Notes: a model not told the origin generated them from the sequence alone. A stretch of 64,000 bases of DNA from JACPPO01 sp965262505 (GCA_965262505.1 CBDHFM010000030.1:1-64000); one strand, 5' to 3'; positions 34,229 through 43,329 are shown, counted from the stretch's first letter. Numbers and translations: made by a program.

Positions 34229-34813
34229 ATGGCAACAATCAGGCTAGTTCGTGCTCTCCGTGGGGGCGGCGCCGTTTCCGCGTTCCTGCTCGGAGCGTTC
34301 CTGATCGCGGCCGTCCCGGGTTCCGGCGAGGCGAAACAACCGGGTCAAGCCACTGGCAGTGAATCGCCGGACGCGCAGGAGCGGATTCATGGATTCGAAC
34401 TCAGTGACCTGGACGGGACGATACGCAATTCCGACGAATGGAATGGCAAGCCCCTGCTGGTCAACTTCTGGGCCACCTGGTGTGTGCCCTGCCGCAAGGA
34501 AATGCCGGGCCTGATGGAACTCCATGAGAAGTATGCCGACCAGGGTTTCGAGGTGATCGGCCTTGCTGCGGGACTCGACACTGCTGGGAGTGACCCTGAG
34601 AAGGTGGCCACCTTCGTCAACGAGCTCGGCGTTCAGTACCCCATATTGTTCGGTGAGATGCAGGCCGTCATCGACATCAGCAAACGATATGGCAACCAGA
34701 TTGGCGGGTTGCCGTACAGCGCGTTCGTCGATCGCAACGGCGTCGTGCGCCATGTCAAGTTCGGAAAAATGTCCCTCGACGAAGCCGAGGAGATGCTAGA
34801 CGATATCCTTTAG
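34229..34813 (+). CDS. TlpA-like periplasmic thioredoxin
   Basis: 194 residues. The hydrophobic N-terminal signal (VSAFLLGAFLIAAVPGSG) is followed by a TlpA/ResA-type domain: FELSDLDGTIRNSDEWNG, LLVNFWATWCVPCRKEMPG with the CxxC redox pair at about 85/88, the cis-Pro segment GGLPYSAFVDRNG, and a final VKFGKMSLDEAEEMLDDIL. It probably reduces disulphides, or a selenenyl-sulphide, in exported proteins. It starts 21 bases after the EF-hand region of the deiodinase-like gene, so it may be its reductase partner. An IS1380 element is inserted at its stop codon. Confidence 0.85.
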   Translation: MATIRLVRALRGGGAVSAFLLGAFLIAAVPGSGEAKQPGQATGSESPDAQERIHGFELSDLDGTIRNSDEWNGKPLLVNFWATWCVPCRKEMPGLMELHEKYADQGFEVIGLAAGLDTAGSDPEKVATFVNELGVQYPILFGEMQAVIDISKRYGNQIGGLPYSAFVDRNGVVRHVKFGKMSLDEAEEMLDDIL

Positions 34814-34814
34814 C

Positions 34815-36490
34815 CCGCATTATTCACGAGTGACTGAGTTGCTCGTCGTGCAGGCGTTTTCGAGTGTGATGACGCAGATGGACGCTGGCGTCATGACGAT
34901 TGAGGCGATGAGACGGCCGGTCGGTTGAGGCCACGGGGCCGGGGACCGGATCGGCGTGGTCGGGGGCGACACCTCCGGCGCGAGGACCGCGTGGTGGCGA
35001 TGGCAGGAACGGGTTACGCGGGGGCGGCGCCGAGCGCGCGGGCGAGACGCGCCCACGAGACGGCGTCGGGATGGGATCGCGGGAAATGCAGGACGATCCG
35101 GCGGACCGACCGCACGACCTGCACCCCGATCGTGATCAGCGCCTGCCGCAGCCGAGGGACTTGCGCCCCGCGGAGCGCGGTCCGGTCCGCATGGAGTTGC
35201 AGTTCTTGGAAGAGGACGAACGCGGCCGCCGTCAAGGTGACGCGCAACTGATTGGCCCAGAAGCGCGTACAGCTGGTGCGCCCGAAGGCGAGGGCGTGTT
35301 TCAGTTCCTTGAAGCGATTCTCACTGTCGCCGCGGGCGCAATACACGTGGGTGTAGATCCACTCCGGCGTTTGGCGCAGATTCGTGATGACGAAACGCGG
35401 GTTATCGCGCGGCACTCGTCCGTGGTGCCACACCACTTCGGCTTTGATAATGGTGCGCCGGGGCACCGCCCAGGTGCCCGCCTGATACGCCGCCTCCGCA
35501 TAGGCAGTCGCGGTCTCTTGGGTCGTGGCGACGACCGCCCGGAGCGGCGCGACCGCCGGCTCGGCGTGCCGCGTGAGGACCGCGTTGTTCCCCATGGCGA
35601 CGACATACTCGACCCCGGCCGCCTCCAGGTGGTCAAAAATCTCCGGCGTAGCGAAGCCCCCATCCAGCCGCACGCGGAGCCGGGCACGGGGAAAGGCGCG
35701 CCAGAGTTTCGGGAGCAGCCGCTTCAGCAGCCCCACCGCGCCAGCCGTCCCCGCCGCGTTGCCCGGGCGGAGGATCGCGGCGACGAGGTACTGCCGTGCC
35801 TCATCGTCAAAGGTCAGGCTCGCCACGAGTGGCAAGTAGCACCAGTGATCATAGAAGCCATTGAAGAAGGTGAGTTGCTGCGCGCCGTGGGTCTCGTCTT
35901 CGGTGACATCGAGGTCGATCGTGATCAGGCGAGCGCCCCGTCGCCGGCGGCGATGGCGGGCCAGCACCCGGTCGGCGAGCGCGTCGCTCATGGCGCGCAG
36001 CATCCGCGGGGCCGCCGTGCGCTCGAACCGCGAGATCGTCGGCTGCGACGCCAAGCGGCCGCCCTCGATCGGGTCGCGCCCCAGCAACAGTTTGTGGATC
36101 GGATCGTCGGCGAGTCGGTCAGCGTCATTGCCATCGGGATGGCCACACGCGATCGCGAAGACACGTTGCGCGATCAGATCGCTCACCCCGTGCATCACGC
36201 GCGCCGACGCGCGCGCGTCGGGGACCGTCGCCGTGAGGGCGGCCAGCAGGCCGAGCCGTTGATCGGCGGCTTTAAGCAGCACCGCGCCGCCGTCCGAACT
36301 CGCGTGAGGCTGATCGAACGTCGCCATCACGGGTCGGTCGAGCAGATCAGGAAACAGAACAGTCTGTGTTATCGTTTCGTCGTTCAAACCAAGCGCCTCC
36401 GTCGTGGAAAAGGTCCATCAGCACGGCCTTTGTACCACGGGGAGGCGTTTGTGTTTCTACGCGATCGCGATCGTTGATGAATTATTCAGG
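34815..36490 (-). mobile_element. IS1380-family insertion sequence
   Basis: About 1,676 bases. The left end reads CCGCATTATTCACGAG, and the complement of the right end reads CCTGAATAATTCATCAACG. The 5-base TTAGC flanks both ends (34810-34814 and 36491-36495) and is a plausible target duplication; on the left it contains the TAG stop of the TlpA-like gene. IS1380 elements usually duplicate 4 bases, so TAGC may be the true repeat. Confidence 0.7.
35014..36387 (-). CDS. IS1380 family transposase
   Basis: 457 residues, intact. Typical IS1380 segments: SSDGGAVLLKAADQRLG near residue 30, DDPIHKLLLGRDP, SQPTISRFE, ITIDLDVTEDETHGAQQLTF (first catalytic Asp), FFNGFYDHWCYLPL, VRLDGGFATPEIFDHLEAAG, and the late GDSENRFKELKHALAFGRTS with the catalytic Glu. 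Probably functional. Confidence 0.93.
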   Translation of the reverse strand: MNDETITQTVLFPDLLDRPVMATFDQPHASSDGGAVLLKAADQRLGLLAALTATVPDARASARVMHGVSDLIAQRVFAIACGHPDGNDADRLADDPIHKLLLGRDPIEGGRLASQPTISRFERTAAPRMLRAMSDALADRVLARHRRRRRGARLITIDLDVTEDETHGAQQLTFFNGFYDHWCYLPLVASLTFDDEARQYLVAAILRPGNAAGTAGAVGLLKRLLPKLWRAFPRARLRVRLDGGFATPEIFDHLEAAGVEYVVAMGNNAVLTRHAEPAVAPLRAVVATTQETATAYAEAAYQAGTWAVPRRTIIKAEVVWHHGRVPRDNPRFVITNLRQTPEWIYTHVYCARGDSENRFKELKHALAFGRTSCTRFWANQLRVTLTAAAFVLFQELQLHADRTALRGAQVPRLRQALITIGVQVVRSVRRIVLHFPRSHPDAVSWARLARALGAAPA

Positions 36491-36528
36491 TTAGCGCGGG
36501 ATCGTTCTGGGGTTTTTCGGGGGGTACC

Positions 36529-37878
36529 ATGCGTAGACTTGCACCCGTCCTCGTTGCAGCGATCGTCGTTCTGGGAGCGGCGGTCCCTGTGGCGGCACAG
36601 AACCAGGCGGCGACGCCGCAGCGTCCGAATGTCGTTCTCATCATCACCGACGATGTCGGCTATGGCGATTTCGGCAGCTATGGCGCGCCGGATATCAGGA
36701 CGCCGCATGTCGATCGCCTGGCGCGGGAGGGCGTGAAGCTGACCGACTTCTACGCCGCGCCTCAGTGCACGCCTACACGCGCCTCGCTCATTACCGGACG
36801 GTACCAGCAGCGGGTAGGGCTGGAGGGGGCCCTGAACAGCAGCGGACCCCGGGACGGGGGCCTTGTTCCGACGGGTCGTTCGTTGCCCCAGTTGCTCAAG
36901 AACAACGGGTACGCGACCGGCTTGATTGGGAAGTGGCATCTGGGCTGGAAGCCCGAGTTGAGCCCGGGTGAGCACGGGTTCGACTATTTCTTTGGCTTCA
37001 AGAGCGGGTATATCGATTTCTATACCCACATGTCGCCCAACGGCACGGAAGACCTCTGGGAGAACGCAACGCCGATCCGCGAAGAAGGCTACATGACCGA
37101 TCTCATCACCGCGCGCTCGATCCAATTCATCGAGGAGCACGCCGCGGAGCCCTTCTTCCTGGACATCTCCTACAACGCGGCTCACGCTCCGTACCAGCCG
37201 CCGGACCGGCCGCCGGACTACGACGCACCTCCCGCCCTGCCCACCAACGAGGGGCCGCTGCACGACCCGGCTCCAACTCGTGAGAACTACGCGGCGATGC
37301 TGGAGCGGGCCGATGCGGGTGTCGGGCAGATCCTGCAGACGCTGGCAACCCTCGGCCTGGAGGAGACCACGCTGGTCATCTTCACGAACGACAACGGTGG
37401 AACATGGCTCTCGCGCAATGACCCGCTGTTCAATCGCAAGGGCTCGGTCTGGGAGGGCGGGATCCGTGTGCCGGCCATTTTCCGCTGGCCCGGGCGGTTA
37501 CCGGCCGGCAGCACCAGTGGCCAGCCGGCGATTTTCATGGATCTGACGGCGTCGATTCTTGCGGCCACGAACACGCCGGTTCCGCCCGACGCGGGACTGG
37601 AGGGGATGAACATTCTTCCGATCCTCGAGGGCCGGTCCCCGCAGGTGGAGCGCACGCTGTTCTGGCGCGTGGGCAGGCAGAAAGCCGTCAGAAAGGGCGA
37701 TTGGAAGTTGATGGCGGACGGCAATCAGCTGTTTCTCTTCAATCTACGCACGGATATGGGCGAGCGCGTCGACCTCGCGCGGGAGCGGAACGATTTGCTC
37801 AGGGAACTGCGAGAACTCAGCATGGCCTGGGAAGCGGACGTGGATGAGGAGTGGGAGGCGGTGGCCGCAACCAGATAG
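36529..37878 (+). CDS. Exported arylsulfatase-like sulfatase
   Basis: 449 residues with a signal peptide to VPVAAQN. NVVLIITDDVGYGDFG gives the N-terminal metal ligands (two Asp). The formylglycine motif is CTPTRASLITGR, with the modifiable Cys near residue 80. IGKWHLGW (about 140) supplies catalytic Lys and His, and FTNDNGG near residue 290 the later Asp-Asn pair. It needs a formylglycine-generating enzyme, which is not in the window. It probably removes sulphate from polysaccharides or aryl esters. GGGGGGT precedes the ATG. Its original promoter may be displaced, because the IS1380 end lies 39 bases upstream. Confidence 0.9.
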   Translation: MRRLAPVLVAAIVVLGAAVPVAAQNQAATPQRPNVVLIITDDVGYGDFGSYGAPDIRTPHVDRLAREGVKLTDFYAAPQCTPTRASLITGRYQQRVGLEGALNSSGPRDGGLVPTGRSLPQLLKNNGYATGLIGKWHLGWKPELSPGEHGFDYFFGFKSGYIDFYTHMSPNGTEDLWENATPIREEGYMTDLITARSIQFIEEHAAEPFFLDISYNAAHAPYQPPDRPPDYDAPPALPTNEGPLHDPAPTRENYAAMLERADAGVGQILQTLATLGLEETTLVIFTNDNGGTWLSRNDPLFNRKGSVWEGGIRVPAIFRWPGRLPAGSTSGQPAIFMDLTASILAATNTPVPPDAGLEGMNILPILEGRSPQVERTLFWRVGRQKAVRKGDWKLMADGNQLFLFNLRTDMGERVDLARERNDLLRELRELSMAWEADVDEEWEAVAATR

Positions 37879-37963
37879 ATGACGAGAAGAGCGCGTACGA
37901 TCTCTCGACGACTGGGGTTCCCCCAATACTTCGGCCTATACGCCAGCGAATCCCGAACTCAGT

Positions 37964-38731
37964 CTACTGCTGTTCGGACGCCGGCTTCGCCATGATCTCC
38001 AGGTAGCGCTGCGCCTCGGATGGGACGCAGAGTTGTTCGTCGAGTTCAGTCCCTCGCGTGCGCAGCTCCCTGAGGGCGACGAACGGCTTCTGGTACATCT
38101 CCGGATCGTCGATGGTCACGACCAGCTCGAGTGTGTCTCTGTCGACGCGGCGATACCGCTCCTCGATACGGGCGCCGAGGCCGTGCGGGTGCCCGTACTC
38201 AGTGCCCCAGCTCGTCGCGCTTGCCCCGGTCGTCTGAACGACGAATGTGAAATCATCGGCCCAACGGCCGATCGAGTAGCCGTACCGCTTCGGATCGGGT
38301 GACTGCGGGCTGGTTCCGCCCACGTCGGTCGGCAACGATCGCCCGTCGGTCCAGATCTCGCGAAACACCCGCTGGTACTGCAGCAGTTGCACGACCTTGT
38401 CCGGCGCCTGCACGAATTCCATGCCGCGGGTTTCGTGGAGGACGCTTCGGGGAAACCCGAGAGGATCGCATGTGACGAGCGGGTCGTCGGATTCGGCAAC
38501 CGATACGGCACGAGCGCCCCAGATTGGTTTCGCCGCGGCGTACAGCGCCGCTCCTCTCGCCGTCATCGGCGCCGTCGGTTCCAGCACGGGCGCGGGTCCC
38601 CCCAGCCAGACACCGCTCACATCACGGGGCGGTGGGGGAGGCGTCGCGGAGCCGCCGCCGGGGTCCTGGCCTGCCGCGAGGACGACGGCCGAGAGGGCAA
38701 TCGCGGCGAGCCCGAGCATGTATGCACCCAT
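37964..38731 (-). CDS. TGIW/YSVGRW family exported protein (copy 5)
   Basis: 255 residues from the ATG at 38731, where a signal peptide begins (LGLAAIALSAVVLAAGQ). A longer frame starting at 38824 has no such signal. Then a proline stretch, RDVSGVWLGG, CDPLGFPRSVLHE, EIWTDGRSLP near residue 140, YGYSIGRWADDFTFVVQT, EYGHPHGLGARIEERYRR and IDDPEMYQKPF. It pairs divergently with DUF6152 copy f, with 110 bases between the starts that should hold both promoters. It is closest to copy 1, which also has the DDFTFVV form in place of GDTLVV. Confidence 0.78.
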   Translation of the reverse strand: MGAYMLGLAAIALSAVVLAAGQDPGGGSATPPPPPRDVSGVWLGGPAPVLEPTAPMTARGAALYAAAKPIWGARAVSVAESDDPLVTCDPLGFPRSVLHETRGMEFVQAPDKVVQLLQYQRVFREIWTDGRSLPTDVGGTSPQSPDPKRYGYSIGRWADDFTFVVQTTGASATSWGTEYGHPHGLGARIEERYRRVDRDTLELVVTIDDPEMYQKPFVALRELRTRGTELDEQLCVPSEAQRYLEIMAKPASEQQ

Positions 38732-38841
38732 ATTTGGAGTCTCCCCAAAGGCGAGTCGGGCGCACCGTATCACAGCTTTTAGGGTTACCATGAGGCGCGC
38801 GGGGCGGTGTCGGCCGCGGCCCACGTCCGCAGGAACATCGT

Positions 38842-39252
38842 ATGACTGACAGACGTGGCTTGGTGTGCTTGGTGACTGCGCTCATCGTGCTGGGTGCCGC
38901 CCCGTCAGCCCATCACTCTGCCGTAATGTATGAAAATAGCGCCATTGTGCTGGAGGATGCGACGATGACGGGTATCGCCTGGTCGAATCCGCACACGCTC
39001 CTGACCTTCGATGTGCGGGCCGCCAATGGGAACGCAGCAACGTGGAGCGTGGAATCGGGCAGCCCCAGCTCGCTGAGGCGCGTCGGCTGGAATCGCAATT
39101 CCGTGAGGATCGGGGACGCGGCCACGGTCGAGCTGTTTCCAGCCAGGAATGGCGCGCGGGTGGGTCGCCTGGCGAAGATCGTGTTCTCCGACGGTCGCGA
39201 GCTATTGGACAGCCTTGTGGCGTCCCCATTGGCGTCCGAGAACCAGCAATAG
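38842..39252 (+). CDS. DUF6152 family exported protein (copy f)
   Basis: 136 residues. The signal peptide ends APSA and the mature protein starts HHSAVMYEN. The motif WSNPHTLLTFDVRAANG is near residue 45, and VGWNRNSVRIGDAATV forms the usual second half. Divergent partner of TGIW copy 5. Confidence 0.85.
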   Translation: MTDRRGLVCLVTALIVLGAAPSAHHSAVMYENSAIVLEDATMTGIAWSNPHTLLTFDVRAANGNAATWSVESGSPSSLRRVGWNRNSVRIGDAATVELFPARNGARVGRLAKIVFSDGRELLDSLVASPLASENQQ

Positions 39253-39338
39253 CGTGGCCCGTGAGTTAGCGCATGAGGATGGACCGAGGGGATGGCAAGG
39301 TGTTATCCGCGGCGATTTCAAGTCTGCGAGCGGGCACG

Positions 39339-39382
39339 TTGTAACGACTTCAAGGAGAAATTGTAGCGACTTCAAGGAGAAC
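39339..39382 (+). repeat. Tandemly duplicated ribosome-binding-site segment
   Basis: A 22-base unit, present twice with no gap (39339-39360 and 39361-39382), each carrying CTTCAAGGAGAA. Three positions differ. The second copy places AAGGAGA directly before the ATG at 39383; the first gives a second, out-of-place ribosome-binding site 22 bases further upstream. Confidence 0.75.
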
Positions 39383-40318
39383 ATGATGAGAGCCATTCGA
39401 ACTACTTCGATCGTTGTTGTGTCGCTTGTCGCGTGCCTGTTCCCCACAGGCGCTGCTGCCCAGGGTGGGGCTGACCAAGATTCGATCACGCAACTCACAG
39501 AAAGCGTGTTTCGTCGTGGGAATCAATCGAATGTCTTCATGGTCACCGACGAGGGCATCATCGTCGTCGACGGCACCTGTTCGGGTGGTGGTCAGCAATG
39601 GCTGAAGGAAGAGCTCGCGCGACGGTACGATGTGCCGGTCAAGTACGTGATCCTGACGCATGACCACAATATGCACATCTGCGGTACGGAGGCCTTCAGC
39701 GATACCGCCGTCACGATCTCGCACCGCAACGCCAGACCTCACATCATCAGAGAAGGTCGGACTGCAGCAATACCCAATGTCACCTTCGAGGAGTCGATGG
39801 AGATCCATCTGGGCGGCAAGAGGGCCGTGCTGTACTACTTCGGACCGACCCATAGCGACAACCTGATTCAGGTCCATTTCCCGGATGAGGGAGTCCTGGT
39901 CGCGACCGACGCGATCCGTTCCGGCAAGTCGATCGGATTGCCGGACTATCGGGACTCCAACGTGAACAACCTGATCGACGCGCTCGACCAGTTGGCCCGT
40001 CTGGACAACGTGGACATCGTGGTGCCCGGTCATGCCGGTCTCGCCGATCAGCAGGGCTTTGTCTATTTCCGCACGTTCCTCGTAGCGTTGAGAGAGCGCG
40101 TGCTCGACGAAATGGTCAATTGCCAACCCATCGAGGCGATAGTGGAAACGGTGACGATGGATGATTTCGCCGACTACGGGAATTACGAGAGCTGGCTGAG
40201 CGCCAACGTCATCTCCATGTGGGATTATCTCTACCGGCAGCGGGAGCCCACCGGCTGTCCCGGAGACTACCAGGGTGTCTATCCCATCGGCTTTCCCATC
40301 GGCGAATTCGAGCCCTAG
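39383..40318 (+). CDS. Exported metallo-beta-lactamase fold protein with altered metal motif
   Basis: 311 residues from the ATG at 39383 (a second ATG follows at once). Signal peptide to TGAAAQG. The fold is clear from SNVFMVTDEGIIVVDGTCSG, ILTHDHNMHICG, YYFGPTHSDNLIQVHFPDEG, VATDAIRSGKS and VVPGHAGLADQ. The usual HxHxDH is HDHNMH, so the Asp that binds the second metal is Met; the protein may hold one metal. Related exported quinoprotein-relay and lactonase-like MBL proteins are common in this lineage. A long C-terminal helical tail follows the fold. Function unknown. Confidence 0.8.
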   Translation: MMRAIRTTSIVVVSLVACLFPTGAAAQGGADQDSITQLTESVFRRGNQSNVFMVTDEGIIVVDGTCSGGGQQWLKEELARRYDVPVKYVILTHDHNMHICGTEAFSDTAVTISHRNARPHIIREGRTAAIPNVTFEESMEIHLGGKRAVLYYFGPTHSDNLIQVHFPDEGVLVATDAIRSGKSIGLPDYRDSNVNNLIDALDQLARLDNVDIVVPGHAGLADQQGFVYFRTFLVALRERVLDEMVNCQPIEAIVETVTMDDFADYGNYESWLSANVISMWDYLYRQREPTGCPGDYQGVYPIGFPIGEFEP

Positions 40319-40343
40319 CGGTAGGGGTTTCAGAACTTCTTGG

Positions 40344-40396
40344 ACGGTGGTGTTGAGTTGAGGCGATAGTCTGCTCGTCCAACGAGGCACCACCGT
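40344..40396. repeat. Interrupted palindrome between two genes
   Basis: ACGGTGGTG (40344-40352) and its exact complement CACCACCGT (40388-40396) flank a 35-base spacer. It could be a terminator for the MBL gene or the remnant of a mobile-element end. Confidence 0.4.
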
Positions 40397-40425
40397 GTCG
40401 TCCGCGGTGGACAATGCGGAGGCAC

Positions 40426-41595
40426 ATGATGCGCAAGGCTGTCAACTGGGCAATCGTGCTCACGTCGATTGGAATCGTCTCCACAGGTGTCGCGATCGGA
40501 GTCCCGCCAGCTCAGGGAGCGTCGGCACAGAGCGCGGAGGCAGCGCTCCCTCCTGATGTCAATCCGGATTCTCGCAATCGGCTACCCCCGATCGATCGCG
40601 ACGTCGAAGGGGCAGCCGCGATACGGCTTCACGCCTCGGGTGTGGCTGTTCGGTGGGAGTCTCCTCTCGGACGCGCCCTCACGGAGCTCGCCATCTTGAC
40701 AACGGCGCGGGAGCACGACCAGCCGTACGAATGGTCGCTTCATGAGATGGAGGCGCTCGCTGTCGGGCTGGATCCGGCGACCATCGATCTCGTCCGGGAT
40801 CGAAGGCCTGTGGCCGGGCTTGCCGAAGAAGAAACGGTCATCATTCGGATGGGCCGCGAGATCTTCCGTACGCACGAACTGAGTTCCGACACCTACGCGC
40901 GTGCGCTCGAGGTTCTGGGGAGAAGCAATCTCGTCGATGTCGTGACGCTGATGGGGAGTTACGCGGCAACCGCGGGCCGGCTGACGGCGTTCAACCAGCA
41001 CATGCCTCCCGGCTGGAAGCAGTTCTTACCGCTCCCATTCGCCCTTCCCGACGATATTCATCCGGACTCGAGAAGCCGTTTGCCTTTGATTCGAAGCGAG
41101 ACTTCCAATCCGCAGAGCAACCTGTACGGTCGGCAGCTTGCTCCCGAGGGGACGGGCCCGGGGCATATCAGGCGCCATGGAGCCGGGGTCGCGTCGCTCG
41201 AAGCAGGCGTCGGCCGCCGGATGAGGGGGCTCGCCGCCCTCGTGACCGCCCGTGAGTACGACGCGCAGTACGACTGGACGATGACCGAGGCCGAGGCCCT
41301 CGGCGATGGTCTCGACCCGGCGATCATCGATGTCGTCCGTCATCGGGGGGCTCTCACCGGACTTGCCGATCGCGAGCGAACGCTGATCCAGTTCGGACGC
41401 GAACTCTTCGCCACCCGCAACGTGAGACCGGATACGTATGCGCGCGCGCTGAAGACTTTCGGAGAGCGCGACCTTGTCGGCATCGTCGACTTGATGGCGC
41501 AACATGTCGCCGACGCCGTGCTGCTGGCGGCCTTCGATCAGCATCTGCCTGCCGGAAGACAGCCGCTCCTGCCGATCGCGGCAGGCGCGCGATGA
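40426..41595 (+). CDS. Exported protein with two carboxymuconolactone decarboxylase-like domains
   Basis: 389 residues. The ATG at 40426 follows GGAGG; an upstream in-frame ATG at 40414 has a weaker site. Signal peptide to QGASAQ, then two tandem copies of an AhpD/CMD-like helical domain: residues 45-195 with LTELAILTTAREHDQPYEW, and 215-380 with LAALVTAREYDAQYDW, each with a LDPATIDLVR or LDPAIIDVVR helix. The two repeats are clearly homologous. The usual CxxC redox pair of AhpD is absent, so it is closer to the non-redox decarboxylase-like branch. An exported duplicated form is unusual; function unknown. Confidence 0.75.
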   Translation: MMRKAVNWAIVLTSIGIVSTGVAIGVPPAQGASAQSAEAALPPDVNPDSRNRLPPIDRDVEGAAAIRLHASGVAVRWESPLGRALTELAILTTAREHDQPYEWSLHEMEALAVGLDPATIDLVRDRRPVAGLAEEETVIIRMGREIFRTHELSSDTYARALEVLGRSNLVDVVTLMGSYAATAGRLTAFNQHMPPGWKQFLPLPFALPDDIHPDSRSRLPLIRSETSNPQSNLYGRQLAPEGTGPGHIRRHGAGVASLEAGVGRRMRGLAALVTAREYDAQYDWTMTEAEALGDGLDPAIIDVVRHRGALTGLADRERTLIQFGRELFATRNVRPDTYARALKTFGERDLVGIVDLMAQHVADAVLLAAFDQHLPAGRQPLLPIAAGAR

Positions 41596-41695
41596 CGGTG
41601 ACCTTGACAGGCGCCTCGTTCGGAGGTATTCCTTGCGGCGACCGAAGGTACGCGTGCGTGTCAGGCGTGGACGGCGCCGAGCGGAGGCCAATCTG

Positions 41696-42112
41696 ATGTT
41701 GAGACAGCTATTTCTCGTAGTGGCAGTCGTGGGCGCGGGGCTGTCCCCAATCCTCGGCGCCGTGCCGGTATCGGCGCATCATGCGTTTGCGGCGGAGTTT
41801 GACGCCAACAGTCCGGTGAAATTCGAAAGAGCCGTCGTCACGAGGATGGAATGGGTCAACCCTCATGTGTGGATTCACGTTGACGTGCAGCTGCCTGACG
41901 GCACGATCGAGAAGTGGGCGATTGAAGCCGGCACGCCGAACGTGCTGTTCCGGCGCGGATTCACGAAAGAGGCGCTGCTGCCCGGGACGGAGATTGTCAT
42001 CGACGGCTACCGTGCGAAAGACGGCTCGAGGCGGGCGAACGGGCGCGACCTCACCCTCCCGAACGGCGAGATGCTGTTCCTCGGCTCGTCGGGCACCGGC
42101 GCGCCGGACTAG
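41696..42112 (+). CDS. DUF6152 family exported protein (copy g)
   Basis: 138 residues from the ATG at 41696 (CGGAGG upstream; the longer frame from 41504 overlaps the previous gene). The signal peptide ends PVSA and the mature protein starts HHAFAAEFDAN. The motif WVNPHVWIHVDVQLPDG is near residue 55. It is closest to copy c. It converges on TGIW copy 6, with 35 bases between the stops. Confidence 0.85.
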   Translation: MLRQLFLVVAVVGAGLSPILGAVPVSAHHAFAAEFDANSPVKFERAVVTRMEWVNPHVWIHVDVQLPDGTIEKWAIEAGTPNVLFRRGFTKEALLPGTEIVIDGYRAKDGSRRANGRDLTLPNGEMLFLGSSGTGAPD

Positions 42113-42147
42113 GACCGAACGCGCCGGCGCGCATCCCTCGCGGTTTA

Positions 42148-43131
42148 TTACTCGGGGGGATTGCCCGAGAGATAGAGCTGGTACAGTTCCTCCTCCGTCG
42201 CCGGAACCTTGCGTGACACGTCGACGGTCATCGTCTTGCCTTCCCAGCGTTGCACCAGCGGCTCACGGCGGAGATGCCCGAGCGCCGTCTCTTCCGCCAT
42301 CTCCATGCATCGGAAGGGCACGACGCGGGCGTTCGGCTCGAGCCGCCGATAGAGCGGTAGGCGGATCGTCCACGGCCGCGTGAAGACCTTCGAGTCCTCG
42401 ATCCGCGCCTCGTACTGAATCGCGTCGCGCCCGAGCGGCGAGTACCGCTCGGTCACCCGCAGCGCATCGCTGTGGAAATTGCCGGATCGGTCGAACCAGG
42501 TATACGGCGTGAACCGCGACACGTCGACGACCAGCGTGTCACCCTCCCAGCGTCCCACGGAGTGCCCCATGAACGCGTCACCGGGATAGGTGACGACTTC
42601 GTCCAGATGGATCGTCCGGTCGGCGTTCCTGAATTCGAACGCCATCATGACTTTCGTGGTTCCCTGGATTATTTGAAACTTGTGGGGCAGATACATCGCC
42701 CGCGGTACGCCCGGGAGGTAGCACTTGATCTCGGGATCCCGGTCGAGCCAGTTGGCGAAGTTCTCCCGCTGCCGTGCCGCGGCCCACGGCTGATACGGGA
42801 TTTCGTCTCCCTCGACGACGCCCAGATCCGCCGGGATCCAGCCGATCGCCCCCAGGGCGACGACGGGCGCGGCAAGCACAGGAACGTCAGGGTACGCGCC
42901 TCGCTGGGCCACGATCGGGCGCGCCTCGTGGCTCAAGAGGTCCCAGTACGCGTGCGTGTTCGCCTGCCAGATGCCGCTGAAGTCGGGCCTGCCGTCGCCG
43001 GTACGCCGCACTTGCCCGGCGTCCTGAGCGGCGCCCTGGGACTGGCCGGTCTCGGTCGTGAGCAGAAATACGGCCACGACGATGGCGGCGGCCGCCATCG
43101 TGCCGGCCACGCGTATGAGGGCGCTTCGCAT
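42148..43131 (-). CDS. TGIW/YSVGRW family exported protein (copy 6)
   Basis: 327 residues from the ATG at 43131 (AAGGAGCG upstream). Signal anchor VAGTMAAAAIVVAVFLL, then GRPDFSGIWQANTHAYW near residue 50, a central QPWAAARQRENFANW helix, CYLPGVPRAMYLPHK, IHLDEV in place of the DGR segment, MGHSVGRWEGDTLVVDVS near residue 200, GNFHSDALRVTERYS and IEDSKVFTRPW. One of the longer members, with about 50 extra residues near the C-terminus. Divergent from copy 7, with 198 bases between the starts. Confidence 0.78.
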   Translation of the reverse strand: MRSALIRVAGTMAAAAIVVAVFLLTTETGQSQGAAQDAGQVRRTGDGRPDFSGIWQANTHAYWDLLSHEARPIVAQRGAYPDVPVLAAPVVALGAIGWIPADLGVVEGDEIPYQPWAAARQRENFANWLDRDPEIKCYLPGVPRAMYLPHKFQIIQGTTKVMMAFEFRNADRTIHLDEVVTYPGDAFMGHSVGRWEGDTLVVDVSRFTPYTWFDRSGNFHSDALRVTERYSPLGRDAIQYEARIEDSKVFTRPWTIRLPLYRRLEPNARVVPFRCMEMAEETALGHLRREPLVQRWEGKTMTVDVSRKVPATEEELYQLYLSGNPPE

Positions 43132-43329
43132 AAGAGACGCTCCTTTCGGGGTTAACGCGGCGCGTGTCGGCGACGTTGTAACGGAAATCACATTCCGAAG
43201 TCAAACATGACGCGTGATCGTTGACGTTTGACAGCGCCGCGTTGCCGGTATCTACTAGCGTCGTCGGGACGCGATCCTGCGCTCGGCGCGATGCGGCTGC
43301 TATCCCGGCACGGTATACAGGAGGTCGTC

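Noticed and set aside
34229..34813. TlpA-like gene as a further selenoprotein
   Set aside because: Its active site is an ordinary WCVPC and the frame has no internal stop.
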